From: Deltaproteobacteria bacterium
Lineage (GTDB): Bacteria > Desulfobacterota > JADFVX01
Assembly (NCBI GenBank): GCA_029860075.1
Contig: JAOUBX010000013.1
Coordinates: forward strand, 1 to 64,000
Reading direction: 5' to 3'
Length of the DNA stretch: 64,000 nucleotides
Part shown: positions 1 to 6,754 of the stretch, in pieces
How positions within the stretch are numbered: position 1 is the first letter of the stretch
Layout of the letters: each line of letters begins with the position of its first letter
Notes under the pieces: generated by a model
What the model was told of the DNA's origin: nothing
What the model saw: the letters and a program-made list of their open reading frames with translations, nothing else
The model's database searches: none
Program-made: the position numbers and the translations under genes

Positions 1-213
1 CTAATAGTGATTTAGCTGCCCATCTCATTGCACTGACAGTTGCAGCAATAACGGCCACAATAGGCTACTATTCTACAAAAGCACTTGAGAAGAATCTCAA
101 AAAAGGGTAGTAACTTTAACAATGTTATATTTCTTGCTATTTCATTAATAATATCGGCATTTATTTTTGTCCCACTAGCAATCAAAGTGCATCAAATACT
201 TACAATAACTTAA
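1..213 (+). pseudogene. 3' end of a membrane protein, apparently frameshifted
   Basis: The frame open from base 3 encodes a hydrophobic tail (AHLIALTVAAITATIGYY) that stops at TAG 108-110, directly after a run of six A (99-104). The frame that follows, read from there to TAA 211-213, continues with a second hydrophobic helix (VIFLAISLIISAFIFVPLA). Removing one A from the run would join the two into one protein with two C-terminal membrane segments. This could be a real indel, a sequencing error, or two unrelated tails. The gene begins before the window and I do not recognise the family. From 214 to 341 I see nothing further. Confidence 0.35.
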
Positions 214-341
214 TTATTGAACCTGTAGGATAACCACACTTCAACCAGTAATCCTTATATTATTACAACGCAAATTTTATTTACTAGTAGGTGTAAACCT
301 CAAAGAATTGAGCCCCTTCTCTCCGTAAGTTTGCAGCCCCC

Positions 342-406
342 TTCATCACTTCTTCACAAACAATTCACAACCCCTTCAAACTCACTTCAAACTCGCCATT
401 TATACT
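342..406 (+). promoter_or_regulatory. Pho-box-like array of five 11-bp repeats plus -10
   Basis: TTCA starts at 342, 353, 364, 375 and 386, exactly 11 bp apart five times. The middle units read TTCACAAACAA and TTCACAACCCC. A -10-like TATACT lies at 401-406 and no good -35 is present, as expected for an activated promoter. PhoB/PhoP regulators bind direct repeats with 11-bp period, and the TTCAC core resembles Gram-positive PhoP boxes. The array lies just upstream of the PEP-CTERM/exosortase operon. The regulator is inferred; another OmpR-family activator would fit equally well. Confidence 0.55.
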
Positions 407-430
407 TTCCTTAACCCAGAAAACTGGATA

Positions 431-489
431 AGTGTCTTAACGAAAAAATTATCTGCCGGAAAAATGGTGCCTATTTTTTCTAAGACACT
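431..489 (+). promoter_or_regulatory. Long hairpin in the 5' leader of the exosortase operon
   Basis: AGTGTCTTA (431-439) pairs perfectly with TAAGACACT (481-489). After a two-base bulge, GAAAAAAT (442-449) pairs with ATTTTTTC (473-480), giving a 17-bp stem around a 23-nt loop. It lies between the likely transcription start (about 413) and the ribosome binding site (AAGGAG near 500). It could act as a leader RNA switch, an mRNA-stabilising stem or an operator. There is no U-run after it, so a simple terminator is unlikely. Confidence 0.5.
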
Positions 490-512
490 AAACCTTAAGA
501 AAGGAGAAAAAA

Positions 513-2543
513 ATGGAAAAGATAAAATCAAAGACACTAATTAGAGGGATAATGTCGGGAGTGATTCTCTTGCTGCTGATACCGCTGCCTGTGTGGTGTT
601 ACGAAGGGACGGAAGATGGGAGTGAAAAGGACAAGACGCTGTCACCTTATTTTCATGTTATTTCAGAAGATGAGGGAACTGACGGCATGCCTCTTAAAGA
701 AAGCTCCGCTGTTGTGGACATTGCCGGGGTTGTTGCCCATGTGAAAGTAAAACAGGTTTACAAGAATGAAGGAACAAAGCCAATCGAGGCTATCTATATC
801 TTCCCCGGTTCGACAAGGGCAGCTGTTCACGGCATGACGATGACTATTGGTGAAAGAGTCATTAAGGCAAAGATTGAAGAGCGGGGCGCTGCTAAAAAAA
901 CCTATGAAAAGGCAAAGGAAGAGGGCAAAAGTGCCTCCCTCCTGGAGCAGCATAGGCCTAATGTTTTCCAGATGAGTGTGGCCAATATTATGCCGGGCGA
1001 TGAAATAAAGGTAGAACTCCTTTATTCTGAAAATATAATTCCTACCGATGGTCTCTATGAGTTTGTTTATCCCACAGTTGTGGGGCCGAGGTACTCCAGT
1101 AAAAAAGCGGGTACTGCTCCTGCCAGTGAACAATGGGTTGCAAACCCCTACCTGCAGGAAGAGGAAAAGCCTTCTTATTCCTTCGACCTGAAGGTAAATA
1201 TTGCTACAGGGATACCTATCAAGGATATTGTTTCTACCTCTCACAAGGTTAATATCAATTTTTCAGGTGCAAATCGTGCTGAAGTTTCTCTCAGTGATAC
1301 GGAAAGGTTCGGTGGAAACAGGGATTATATTCTTCAATACCGGTTGCAGGGTGGGCAGATAGAGTCGGGCCTGCTCCTTTATAAGGGAGAGAATGAAAAC
1401 TTCTTTCTTCTCAATATGGAGCCGCCCGAACGGATCACTTCCGCCCAGATCCTGCCGAGAGAGTATATTTATATTGTCGATGTATCCGGCTCCATGCACG
1501 GCTTCCCTCTCGATATAACAAAGAAACTGATCAAGGATCTGGCAAAGAAACTGCGCCCCACAGACAAATTCAATATTCTCCTTTTTGCGGGCGGTTCGGA
1601 AGTTTTGTCGAACAGGTCCCTTCCTGCAACACCCGTAAATATCAAAAGGGCATTCAGGCTCCTTGACAGCAAGAGTGGAGGAGGATCAACTCGACTGCTC
1701 CCGGCACTAAAACGAGCCTTAAAGCTCCCGGCTGATAAAAATTATGCCAGAACTATCGTAGTTGCAACGGACGGATATGTAAATGTTGAGGCTGAAGCAT
1801 TTGACCTTATCAGGAAAAACCTGAACAAGGCGAATCTTTTTGCCTTCGGCATCGGTTCCGGCGTCAATCGTCACCTCATAGAAGGGATGGCAAGGGCCGG
1901 TTTAGGTGAGCCTTTTGTGGTGACTAAACATAGCGAGGCGCCCATCATGGCAGAGAAGCTCGGAGAATACATTTTGACGCCCCTTCTTTCCCACATAAAG
2001 CTTGATTTTGAGGGCTTTGAGGCATATGACATTGAACCTGAGAGTGTTCCCGATCTTCTTGCAAAAAGGCCTTTAACTATTTTCGGTAAGTGGAAAGGCA
2101 AGGCTAAGGGAAAAATAATAATCAGGGGAAACCAGGGTGACAAGGCCTATGAAAAGATTGTCAATGTTGGTGATGTGAACCCGCAATCGTCCAATTCCGC
2201 CCTCAAATATCTGTGGGCACGGCACAGGATCAGTACCCTCGGCGATTATGAAATGATCAGGGGCAACAGTGAAAGAAAGAAGGAAATTACGAGACTTGGA
2301 CTGACCTATAACCTGCTTACAAAATATACCTCTTTCATTGCTGTTGACGAGATAATAAGGAATGTCTCCGGCAAGCCGGAGAAGGTCAAACAGCCCCTGC
2401 CCTTGCCGCAGGGCGTAACGAACCTTGCAGTCGGTGGAAACGTTCCTGCCGTACCGGAACCTGAAACCTACATGCTTGTTGTGGTGCTTGGAATTGTCCT
2501 TATTTGGCGGGTTTTCACATATAGGAAAAGGATCAGACTGTGA
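513..2543 (+). CDS. VIT and vWA domain protein with PEP-CTERM sorting signal
   Basis: 676 aa surface protein, the likely sole local substrate of the exosortase that follows. Residues 1-30 form a signal peptide. A VIT (vault/inter-alpha-trypsin) domain spans about 45-190, including the typical ERGAAKKTYEKAKEEGKSAS stretch. A vWA domain starts near 318 with MIDAS motif DVSGS at 323-327 and a later ATDGY. The C-terminus is a classic tripartite PEP-CTERM signal: VPEPETY at 647-653, a hydrophobic helix, and a basic RKRIRL end. The start follows a good AAGGAG. The stop overlaps the exosortase start (GTGA), so translation is probably coupled. VIT-vWA proteins are usually adhesive or matrix proteins; the ligand is unknown. 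Confidence 0.9.
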   Translation: MEKIKSKTLIRGIMSGVILLLLIPLPVWCYEGTEDGSEKDKTLSPYFHVISEDEGTDGMPLKESSAVVDIAGVVAHVKVKQVYKNEGTKPIEAIYIFPGSTRAAVHGMTMTIGERVIKAKIEERGAAKKTYEKAKEEGKSASLLEQHRPNVFQMSVANIMPGDEIKVELLYSENIIPTDGLYEFVYPTVVGPRYSSKKAGTAPASEQWVANPYLQEEEKPSYSFDLKVNIATGIPIKDIVSTSHKVNINFSGANRAEVSLSDTERFGGNRDYILQYRLQGGQIESGLLLYKGENENFFLLNMEPPERITSAQILPREYIYIVDVSGSMHGFPLDITKKLIKDLAKKLRPTDKFNILLFAGGSEVLSNRSLPATPVNIKRAFRLLDSKSGGGSTRLLPALKRALKLPADKNYARTIVVATDGYVNVEAEAFDLIRKNLNKANLFAFGIGSGVNRHLIEGMARAGLGEPFVVTKHSEAPIMAEKLGEYILTPLLSHIKLDFEGFEAYDIEPESVPDLLAKRPLTIFGKWKGKAKGKIIIRGNQGDKAYEKIVNVGDVNPQSSNSALKYLWARHRISTLGDYEMIRGNSERKKEITRLGLTYNLLTKYTSFIAVDEIIRNVSGKPEKVKQPLPLPQGVTNLAVGGNVPAVPEPETYMLVVVLGIVLIWRVFTYRKRIRL

Positions 2544-3337
2544 CCGGCCTGTCAAAATCTTCAGCCTTTCTCCTCTTGCAGCTTGTGGCCTTCTGGCCCG
2601 TATGGAGATGGTATGTAAGCAGACTGCTTGACTCCTCCGATGAGCCTTGGGGGCTCTTAGCGCTTGTAACGGCCCTGCTTTTTATCGGACTGCGGGGGAA
2701 AGAGGTGAAGATCAGTTCTCGCCAGATGATAGTATCATCAGTATTTCTGTTTGTATATCTCGTCACTTTCAAGGCCCTGCCTCCTCTTGGCAGGGCCTTT
2801 CTGGCTGTAATGAGTATTGCCTCTATCCTGAGTCCATCACGTTTCGGGAGGTCGGTACATATCGGTATTATAGGTCTGCTTTTACTCTCCCTGCCGATTA
2901 TTGCCTCGCTGCAGTTCTATCTCGGCTATCCCGTTCGTTTTGTAACGGCTATTATCGCCTCTAAACTTATCACTCTCACCGGTTATTACACGACGGCGGC
3001 CGGAACCTGCCTTAGCTGGGCCGGAGAGATTATCTCCATTGATGCGCCCTGTGCAGGGATAAGGATGCTCTGGACCGGGCTCTATCTCAATTTCACGCTG
3101 GCCTGTTTTAACGGTCTCAACACTATCAGGACGTGGCTGACCTACAGCCTTTCCATGTTAATAATCTTCACAGGCAATGTGATGCGTGTGACAGCCCTTT
3201 TCTATATGGAAACGGGGATATTGCATGGTCCTCCCTGGATACACAATGGGATTGGGCTTGTTGCATTCACAGCGGTTACCCTCGCAATTGTTTCACTTCA
3301 CAGTTCATTAAAAAAAGCAGAAGGAGGGGTAAGATGA
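2540..3337 (+). CDS. Exosortase family transpeptidase
   Basis: 265 aa polytopic membrane protein of the exosortase/archaeosortase family, which cleaves PEP-CTERM signals at the inner membrane. The expected catalytic triad is visible: Cys171 in DAPCAGIRMLW, Arg216 in GNVMRVTAL and His235 in PPWIHNGIG, each at a membrane-segment boundary. About seven or eight hydrophobic segments are present. It starts with GTG at 2540, overlapping the stop of the target gene. It is shorter than EpsH-type XrtA and has no fused EpsI domain; an EpsI-like protein is encoded separately by the next gene. The exosortase subtype cannot be fixed from sequence reading. Confidence 0.88.
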   Translation: MTGLSKSSAFLLLQLVAFWPVWRWYVSRLLDSSDEPWGLLALVTALLFIGLRGKEVKISSRQMIVSSVFLFVYLVTFKALPPLGRAFLAVMSIASILSPSRFGRSVHIGIIGLLLLSLPIIASLQFYLGYPVRFVTAIIASKLITLTGYYTTAAGTCLSWAGEIISIDAPCAGIRMLWTGLYLNFTLACFNGLNTIRTWLTYSLSMLIIFTGNVMRVTALFYMETGILHGPPWIHNGIGLVAFTAVTLAIVSLHSSLKKAEGGVR

Positions 3338-3846
3338 TGAAAATAAAATGTCTATGGATTTTCCTGCACATCTTTGCCGCCGCCATGCCCTTCTTTTCCT
3401 TTAATAATACGCCCTATATTGAAAATAGAAATATTGTGGAATGGCCGGTAGAATTAAATGGGCTGCCCTTGAAAAGACTTGAGTTGTCCCATGTTGAGAA
3501 GAGTTTCGGTAATGATTTCCCGGGAGAAATTGCACGGTTTACAGACGGTTCCCGGGAGATTATTATAAGGTGGATTAAAAAGGAGAGCAGAAAACTCCAC
3601 CCTGCGGCAGACTGTCTAAAAGGCGCCGGCTACAGGGTAAGTCACCTCCCTTTACGCAATGAAGGTGATGGAAGATATTGGGGTTGCGTCAAGGCTGAGA
3701 TGAATGGGAAAAAGATTCGCGTTTGTGAAATTATTTATGATGAATCAGGCAATAGCTGGAGTGACACCTCGTCATGGTATTGGTCGGCACTGTTTGGAAA
3801 AAGCAATGGCCCCTGGTGGGCGCTGACTGTGGCGGAAGAAGTATGA
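3334..3846 (+). CDS. EpsI-like exosortase-associated periplasmic protein
   Basis: 170 aa. The ATG at 3334 is chosen because it follows AAGGAGGGG and overlaps the exosortase stop (ATGA); the frame is open further upstream but only inside the exosortase gene. An N-terminal hydrophobic segment (CLWIFLHIFAAAMPFFSF) acts as signal or anchor. The core motif HPAADCLKGAGYRV matches the Cys-containing patch of EpsI/DUF3485-type proteins that accompany exosortases, and a Trp-rich patch (SSWYWSALFGK) lies near the end. Its biochemical role is not established for the family; by context it helps the exosortase. Confidence 0.65.
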   Translation: MMKIKCLWIFLHIFAAAMPFFSFNNTPYIENRNIVEWPVELNGLPLKRLELSHVEKSFGNDFPGEIARFTDGSREIIIRWIKKESRKLHPAADCLKGAGYRVSHLPLRNEGDGRYWGCVKAEMNGKKIRVCEIIYDESGNSWSDTSSWYWSALFGKSNGPWWALTVAEEV

Positions 3847-4232
3847 TGAAGCTCAAAAGAATTTTGCCGGCTTTGCTTTTCTTCCTCTTCATCTGCTACA
3901 TCATTATTCTGGCAGATGTGGGGGCAGAGAGCTTCTTATTCGACTTTTTCAGAGGAGTCCCATTGGGGGATAAGCTGGGGCATTTTATGCTTTATGGATT
4001 TCTATCGTTTCTATTGAATAGGGCACTCACTTACCGTTATATTGAAAAATATGGCCTCTACTGGCAGCTTGGATCCTTGACTGTCTTTTCCTTTGCACTT
4101 TTAGAAGAAATTTCTCAATATTATTTCCCTGAAAGAACGGCTGATATGACTGACCTGCTGGCTGATGCAGCGGGCATTGTTTTATTTACCCTTCTATCCG
4201 TGAAAGGTATGAAATCACCCAAAAAATATTGA
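3843..4232 (+). CDS. VanZ-like family membrane protein
   Basis: 129 aa with about four membrane segments. The VanZ signature is present: DKLGHFMLYGFLSFLLNRAL near residues 42-61, then LEEISQYYFPERTADMTDLL and a final AAGIVLF helix. The ATG at 3843 overlaps the previous stop (ATGATG) and follows GGAAGAA. VanZ-like proteins often accompany exosortase genes, sometimes fused to them, but their role there is unknown. This is the last gene of the four-gene operon. Confidence 0.8.
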   Translation: MMKLKRILPALLFFLFICYIIILADVGAESFLFDFFRGVPLGDKLGHFMLYGFLSFLLNRALTYRYIEKYGLYWQLGSLTVFSFALLEEISQYYFPERTADMTDLLADAAGIVLFTLLSVKGMKSPKKY

Positions 4233-4303
4233 CATACCATTTGTCACCGGAATATCATTGCTTCCCATATTAGGAAAGTAAAAAAATGAAGTCATACTGC
4301 TAA
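4229..4303 (+). promoter_or_regulatory. Candidate sigma70 promoter and five-codon leader for the hupE-like gene
   Basis: TTGACA (4229-4234), 18 bp, TATCAT (4253-4258). The -35 overlaps the VanZ-like stop codon, so the next genes may form a separate transcript. A Shine-Dalgarno AGGAAAG (4272-4278) serves an ATG at 4286 encoding only MKSYC, whose TAA (4301-4303) overlaps the ATG at 4303. The main gene has no other good ribosome site, so coupling through the mini-ORF is plausible. Confidence 0.4.
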
Positions 4304-5067
4304 TGATTAGAACCGTATTTTTTATATTTCTTCCTCTTTTTGTCACTACAAATGCCTTCGCACATGGTATGTCAGCGGCTGACAGGCAGCGCATGATCGA
4401 GGGGGGGAACCTGGAGTATCTAAAGCTCGGGGCCATGCATATGCTGACAGGTTATGATCACCTGTTATTTCTCCTGGGCGTCATCTTTTTTCTGACTCGT
4501 TTCGGGGATATTGTTAAGTTCATAACAGCCTTTACAGTCGGGCACAGCATTACACTGCTCTTTGCCACCCTTTATGGGATTAAGGCTAATTACTATCTCA
4601 TCGATGCGGTGATTGCACTGACCGTATGTTATAAGGGTTTTGAAAATCTCGATGGTTTTAAAAAGCATCTCAAGATGAACTCTCCCAACCTTATGTGGGC
4701 TGTATTTATTTTCGGACTTATTCACGGTTTTGGCCTTTCTACAAGGCTCCAGCAGCTCCCCCTGGGAAATGAGGGTTTGGTTTTGAAAATACTCTCTTTT
4801 AATGTCGGTGTGGAGACAGGGCAGATCATGGCACTGACGGTCATGATCATTCTTATGGCCGGGTGGCGCAAAAGGGAGTCTTTCAATCACTTCAGCACCC
4901 TTTCCAACAAGGGGCTCATTGCGGCAGGAGTGGTTCTTCTGGTGATTCAAATGCATGCTTATTTGTTTACTACTCATAGCCATGAAGACGGCCATTATCA
5001 TACCCACGAAGATATGGAATCGGATGAGATAAAAAAGGCGCGGGAAATCTATAAGGGACACCGGTGA
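4303..5067 (+). CDS. HupE/UreJ family membrane protein
   Basis: 254 aa. A signal peptide ends at FAHG near residue 22 and leaves a histidine near the mature N-terminus. Motifs of the HupE/UreJ_2 group follow: HMLTGYDHLLFLLG (about 46-59), TVGHSITL (about 80-87) and LIHGFGLS in about six membrane segments. The C-terminal tail is very His/Asp/Glu-rich (THSHEDGHYHTHEDM), suggesting metal binding. Relatives are nickel/cobalt-type permeases linked to hydrogenase or urease genes; the metal here is not known. The next gene, 20 bp on, also begins its mature part with a His-rich stretch, so the two may handle the same metal. Confidence 0.75.
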   Translation: MIRTVFFIFLPLFVTTNAFAHGMSAADRQRMIEGGNLEYLKLGAMHMLTGYDHLLFLLGVIFFLTRFGDIVKFITAFTVGHSITLLFATLYGIKANYYLIDAVIALTVCYKGFENLDGFKKHLKMNSPNLMWAVFIFGLIHGFGLSTRLQQLPLGNEGLVLKILSFNVGVETGQIMALTVMIILMAGWRKRESFNHFSTLSNKGLIAAGVVLLVIQMHAYLFTTHSHEDGHYHTHEDMESDEIKKAREIYKGHR

Positions 5068-5087
5068 TCCCATTAAAGGAGTAGATA

Positions 5088-5453
5088 ATGAAGAGGAATA
5101 TAATCAAGCGAAGTTTCTTTATTCAGGTGATGGCGGTGATGCTTTTTCTTCCCCCTTTGCTTTTCGCTCATGGCGACCACGATCATCCACCTCTCACAGA
5201 CGCAGATTTTTTCGGAAAGGCAACCTTTGATGTCTCCATCATCGTTGATGATAAAGAGCCTGTCGAGGGGGACTTCCTCGATGAGAGTTGGAAAAAGATT
5301 AAAGAAGAGGACAAAAAGATTGTCAAAAAGACGGAGAATTTTGTCATTGTCTCCTTTTATAACAGGGAAAAGAAGCGGACTCTCTTTGTACTTTTAACGG
5401 TTCATGTTGAATATCTCGGTGCAAATTTTAGTGGGAAGTTTAAGGGGGGTTGA
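5088..5453 (+). CDS. Small periplasmic protein, DUF6488-like
   Basis: 121 aa. A signal peptide (residues 1-27) is followed by a His-rich start, AHGDHDHPPL. The rest has the shape of DUF6488 proteins: a helix after the His-rich start, then GDFLDESWKKI, a strand with FVIVSFYN and a final FVLLTVHVEYLGANFSGKF. RBS AAGGAG lies near 5074. It follows the HupE/UreJ-like gene closely and is probably co-transcribed. Metal binding by the N-terminal histidines is inference. Confidence 0.55.
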   Translation: MKRNIIKRSFFIQVMAVMLFLPPLLFAHGDHDHPPLTDADFFGKATFDVSIIVDDKEPVEGDFLDESWKKIKEEDKKIVKKTENFVIVSFYNREKKRTLFVLLTVHVEYLGANFSGKFKGG

Positions 5454-5499
5454 GGTTTGGGGGAGGGTTCCAAAATGGTGTTTTTTACTTAAAGCGTAG

Positions 5500-5526
5500 G
5501 ATGGGTGCAAGGTCGTGAAACCCATC
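5500..5526. repeat. REP-like palindrome
   Basis: GATGGGT (5500-5506) pairs with ACCCATC (5520-5526), inside a context (GTAGGATGGGT...GAAACCCATCAT) of the kind often scattered in proteobacterial intergenic spaces. It follows the DUF6488-like gene and has no U-run. Confidence 0.45.
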
Positions 5527-5653
5527 ATATAATCGAAATTTTCTCCCCTCTACCTTTCCCACATTATTTCCTCCCGTAAGTTGCAATCTCCTTTTGCCGT
5601 ACTTATATTAAAAAATGAGTAGCAAAAAAAATGAATAATTTATGGAGATTGCA

Positions 5654-5941
5654 ATGAAAAAAGAATTATTCTGGAGAAGTCTTATTGTCGTAATCGTAAT
5701 TTGTATCAGTATATACGTTATCAGTGCCAAAGGTCTGAATAAGGGACTGGACCTTGCCGGAGGAACTCATTTTACGATTGGCGTCGTATTAAAGGATATT
5801 CCGGAGAATGAGAAGCAGGAAGCGATAGAGCAAACGCTTGCTGTTTACAGAAACCGTATTGATGAAATAGGAGTGTCAGGCACAACTGTCCAACGAAGTG
5901 GAGAAGATAAAATTATTGTCCAGGTTCCCGGCATTAGTTAA
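5654..5941 (+). pseudogene. secD: Truncated SecD N-terminus
   Basis: About 95 codons that match only the start of SecD: an N-terminal membrane helix, GLNKGLDLAGGTHF, YRNRIDEIGVSGTTVQR and KIIVQVPGI. Full SecD is over 500 aa and has five more membrane segments. The ATG at 5654 is preferred to 5642 because GGAG lies 7 nt before it. The reading frame ends at TAA 5939-5941, and those three bases are the first bases of the 11-bp inverted repeat of the element that follows. So the gene was cut by that insertion or rearrangement. The rest of secD is not in the window. Confidence 0.7.
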
Positions 5942-6004
5942 TAGGGACACATCCCAATTAATTGACAGCAACGGATTGATATGATATAAATCGACCATGC
6001 CAAG

Positions 6005-6035
6005 CCCGGTAGGGCGTATAAGCCTGCGCCATACG
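6005..6035. repeat. REP palindrome, copy 1
   Basis: The core GGCGTATAAGCCTGCGCCAT is followed by ACGC; GCGTAT pairs with ATACGC. A close copy (GTCGTATAAGCCTGCGCTAT) lies at about 9090-9112. Both sit beside RAYT-type remnants, which is the usual pairing of REP sequences and their transposase. Confidence 0.55.
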
Positions 6036-6086
6036 CTAATACGAGCCGTCTGGCCGAATGATTAAATAACACTGATAGAAAAGTCG

Positions 6087-6112
6087 GATAACACTCAAAA
6101 AGGAGTGTTATC
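6087..6112. repeat. Perfect 10-bp hairpin
   Basis: GATAACACTC (6087-6096) and GAGTGTTATC (6103-6112) enclose AAAAAG. It lies 20 bp before the cassette boundary at 6132 and could have been part of the cassette's target site or a terminator stem. No U-run follows. Confidence 0.5.
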
Positions 6113-6148
6113 GGGAAACTACATAATACTCGTTAGGGCTAAAAAAGA

Positions 6149-6553
6149 ATGGACAATAAAGCCATAAAAAAACCTGTATCGGAAACTTTCGAAGCATCAG
6201 ATAGTTTTAAAGGACTACCTGAGGTAACGGATATCCATTATGACTTATGGCTATTAAGAATCACACTTCGTTTCCAAGAAATAGATAATCCAGTTTATGT
6301 TACGTTTGATGCGCCGAAAGGATTTCGTGTTTTAGAAGAAGGTGATCTGCTTGAGTTCTGGAGTAATGACTCAAGACCGAAAGGCTGGTTATGGGTTGTT
6401 AAGTCAGGTGGTTGGTACGATCTTGAGAAAAACCGAAGTGGTTTTGTTTCTGGTGTAACAGGTGTTTATTCCGAGTATTTAATACTAGGTGAAAGTGAAT
6501 GTGTTAGTGTAATCACTGATAATGAGCCAGTTATTACAGAACCAAAGCCCTAA
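6149..6553 (+). CDS. Cassette-encoded hypothetical protein
   Basis: 134 aa, soluble and acidic, with no signal peptide. I do not recognise the fold; there are many Trp, Tyr and Phe residues (YDLWLLRITLRF, KGWLWVVKSGGWYDL) in a beta-rich pattern. The stop TAA lies inside the attC R'' core (GCCCTAAC), which is common for cassette genes. The ribosome site is weak. Function unknown. Confidence 0.6.
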   Translation: MDNKAIKKPVSETFEASDSFKGLPEVTDIHYDLWLLRITLRFQEIDNPVYVTFDAPKGFRVLEEGDLLEFWSNDSRPKGWLWVVKSGGWYDLEKNRSGFVSGVTGVYSEYLILGESECVSVITDNEPVITEPKP

Positions 6554-6617
6554 CAAGTCGTCGTGTGCGGGATGCTGTGCGCTATTGCGCTTGCACCCCA
6601 CAACTTTAACGTTGAAA
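6547..6617 (+). repeat. attC-like recombination site, cassette 1
   Basis: About 71 bp. It opens with GCCCTAAC, carries an imperfect stem with GCGC-TATT-GCGC at the tip and extra unpaired bases, and ends in AACGTTGAAAC. This fits the fold and core spacing of a short attC. The exact bottom-strand structure was not computed. Confidence 0.5.
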
Positions 6618-6754
6618 CTGTAGAAAAAACCCTTTAGAGAGGGATTTTGTTGTTTGAGATATATTAAAATAGCGTCTGATTTTATTTTACCCCTATTTTA
6701 TGTCCCTATTATAAATACTACAGGGAAATAATTAAATGTCTTACGGAGGAATAG

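Larger units (their letters stand above)
6132..6617 (+). mobile_element. Isolated integron-type gene cassette
   Basis: GTTAGGGC at 6132-6139 opens the unit and GCCCTAAC at 6547-6554, its exact complement, opens the attC-like site. That site folds imperfectly (GTGCGGG...CCCCAC around GCGC-TATT-GCGC) and closes with TTTAACGTTGAAAC (6604-6617), a simple-site shape of AAC then GTTRRR. The single ORF starts 17 nt after the 5' core, as in typical cassettes. There is no integrase and no neighbouring cassette, so this looks like an off-integron insertion. Confidence 0.55.
5939..6711. mobile_element. Insertion flanked by 11-bp inverted repeats, RAYT/REP type
   Basis: TAATAGGGACA (5939-5949) is mirrored by TGTCCCTATTA (6701-6711). 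The left part, up to ATGCCAAG at 5997-6004, looks like the upstream region of a REP-associated tyrosine transposase gene (compare MPNYRR... at 9136). Its coding part is missing and replaced by a REP palindrome and an integron-type cassette. No intact transposase remains. The boundary at 5939 truncates secD. Confidence 0.45.

Noticed and set aside
663-1244. Long open frame on the minus strand inside the VIT-vWA gene
   Set aside because: It is antisense to a protein with clear domains, has no family signal and no ribosome site.
3133-3333. Upstream extension of the EpsI-like gene inside the exosortase gene
   Set aside because: The strong AAGGAGGGG and ATGA overlap fix the start at 3334; the extension lies wholly within exosortase codons.
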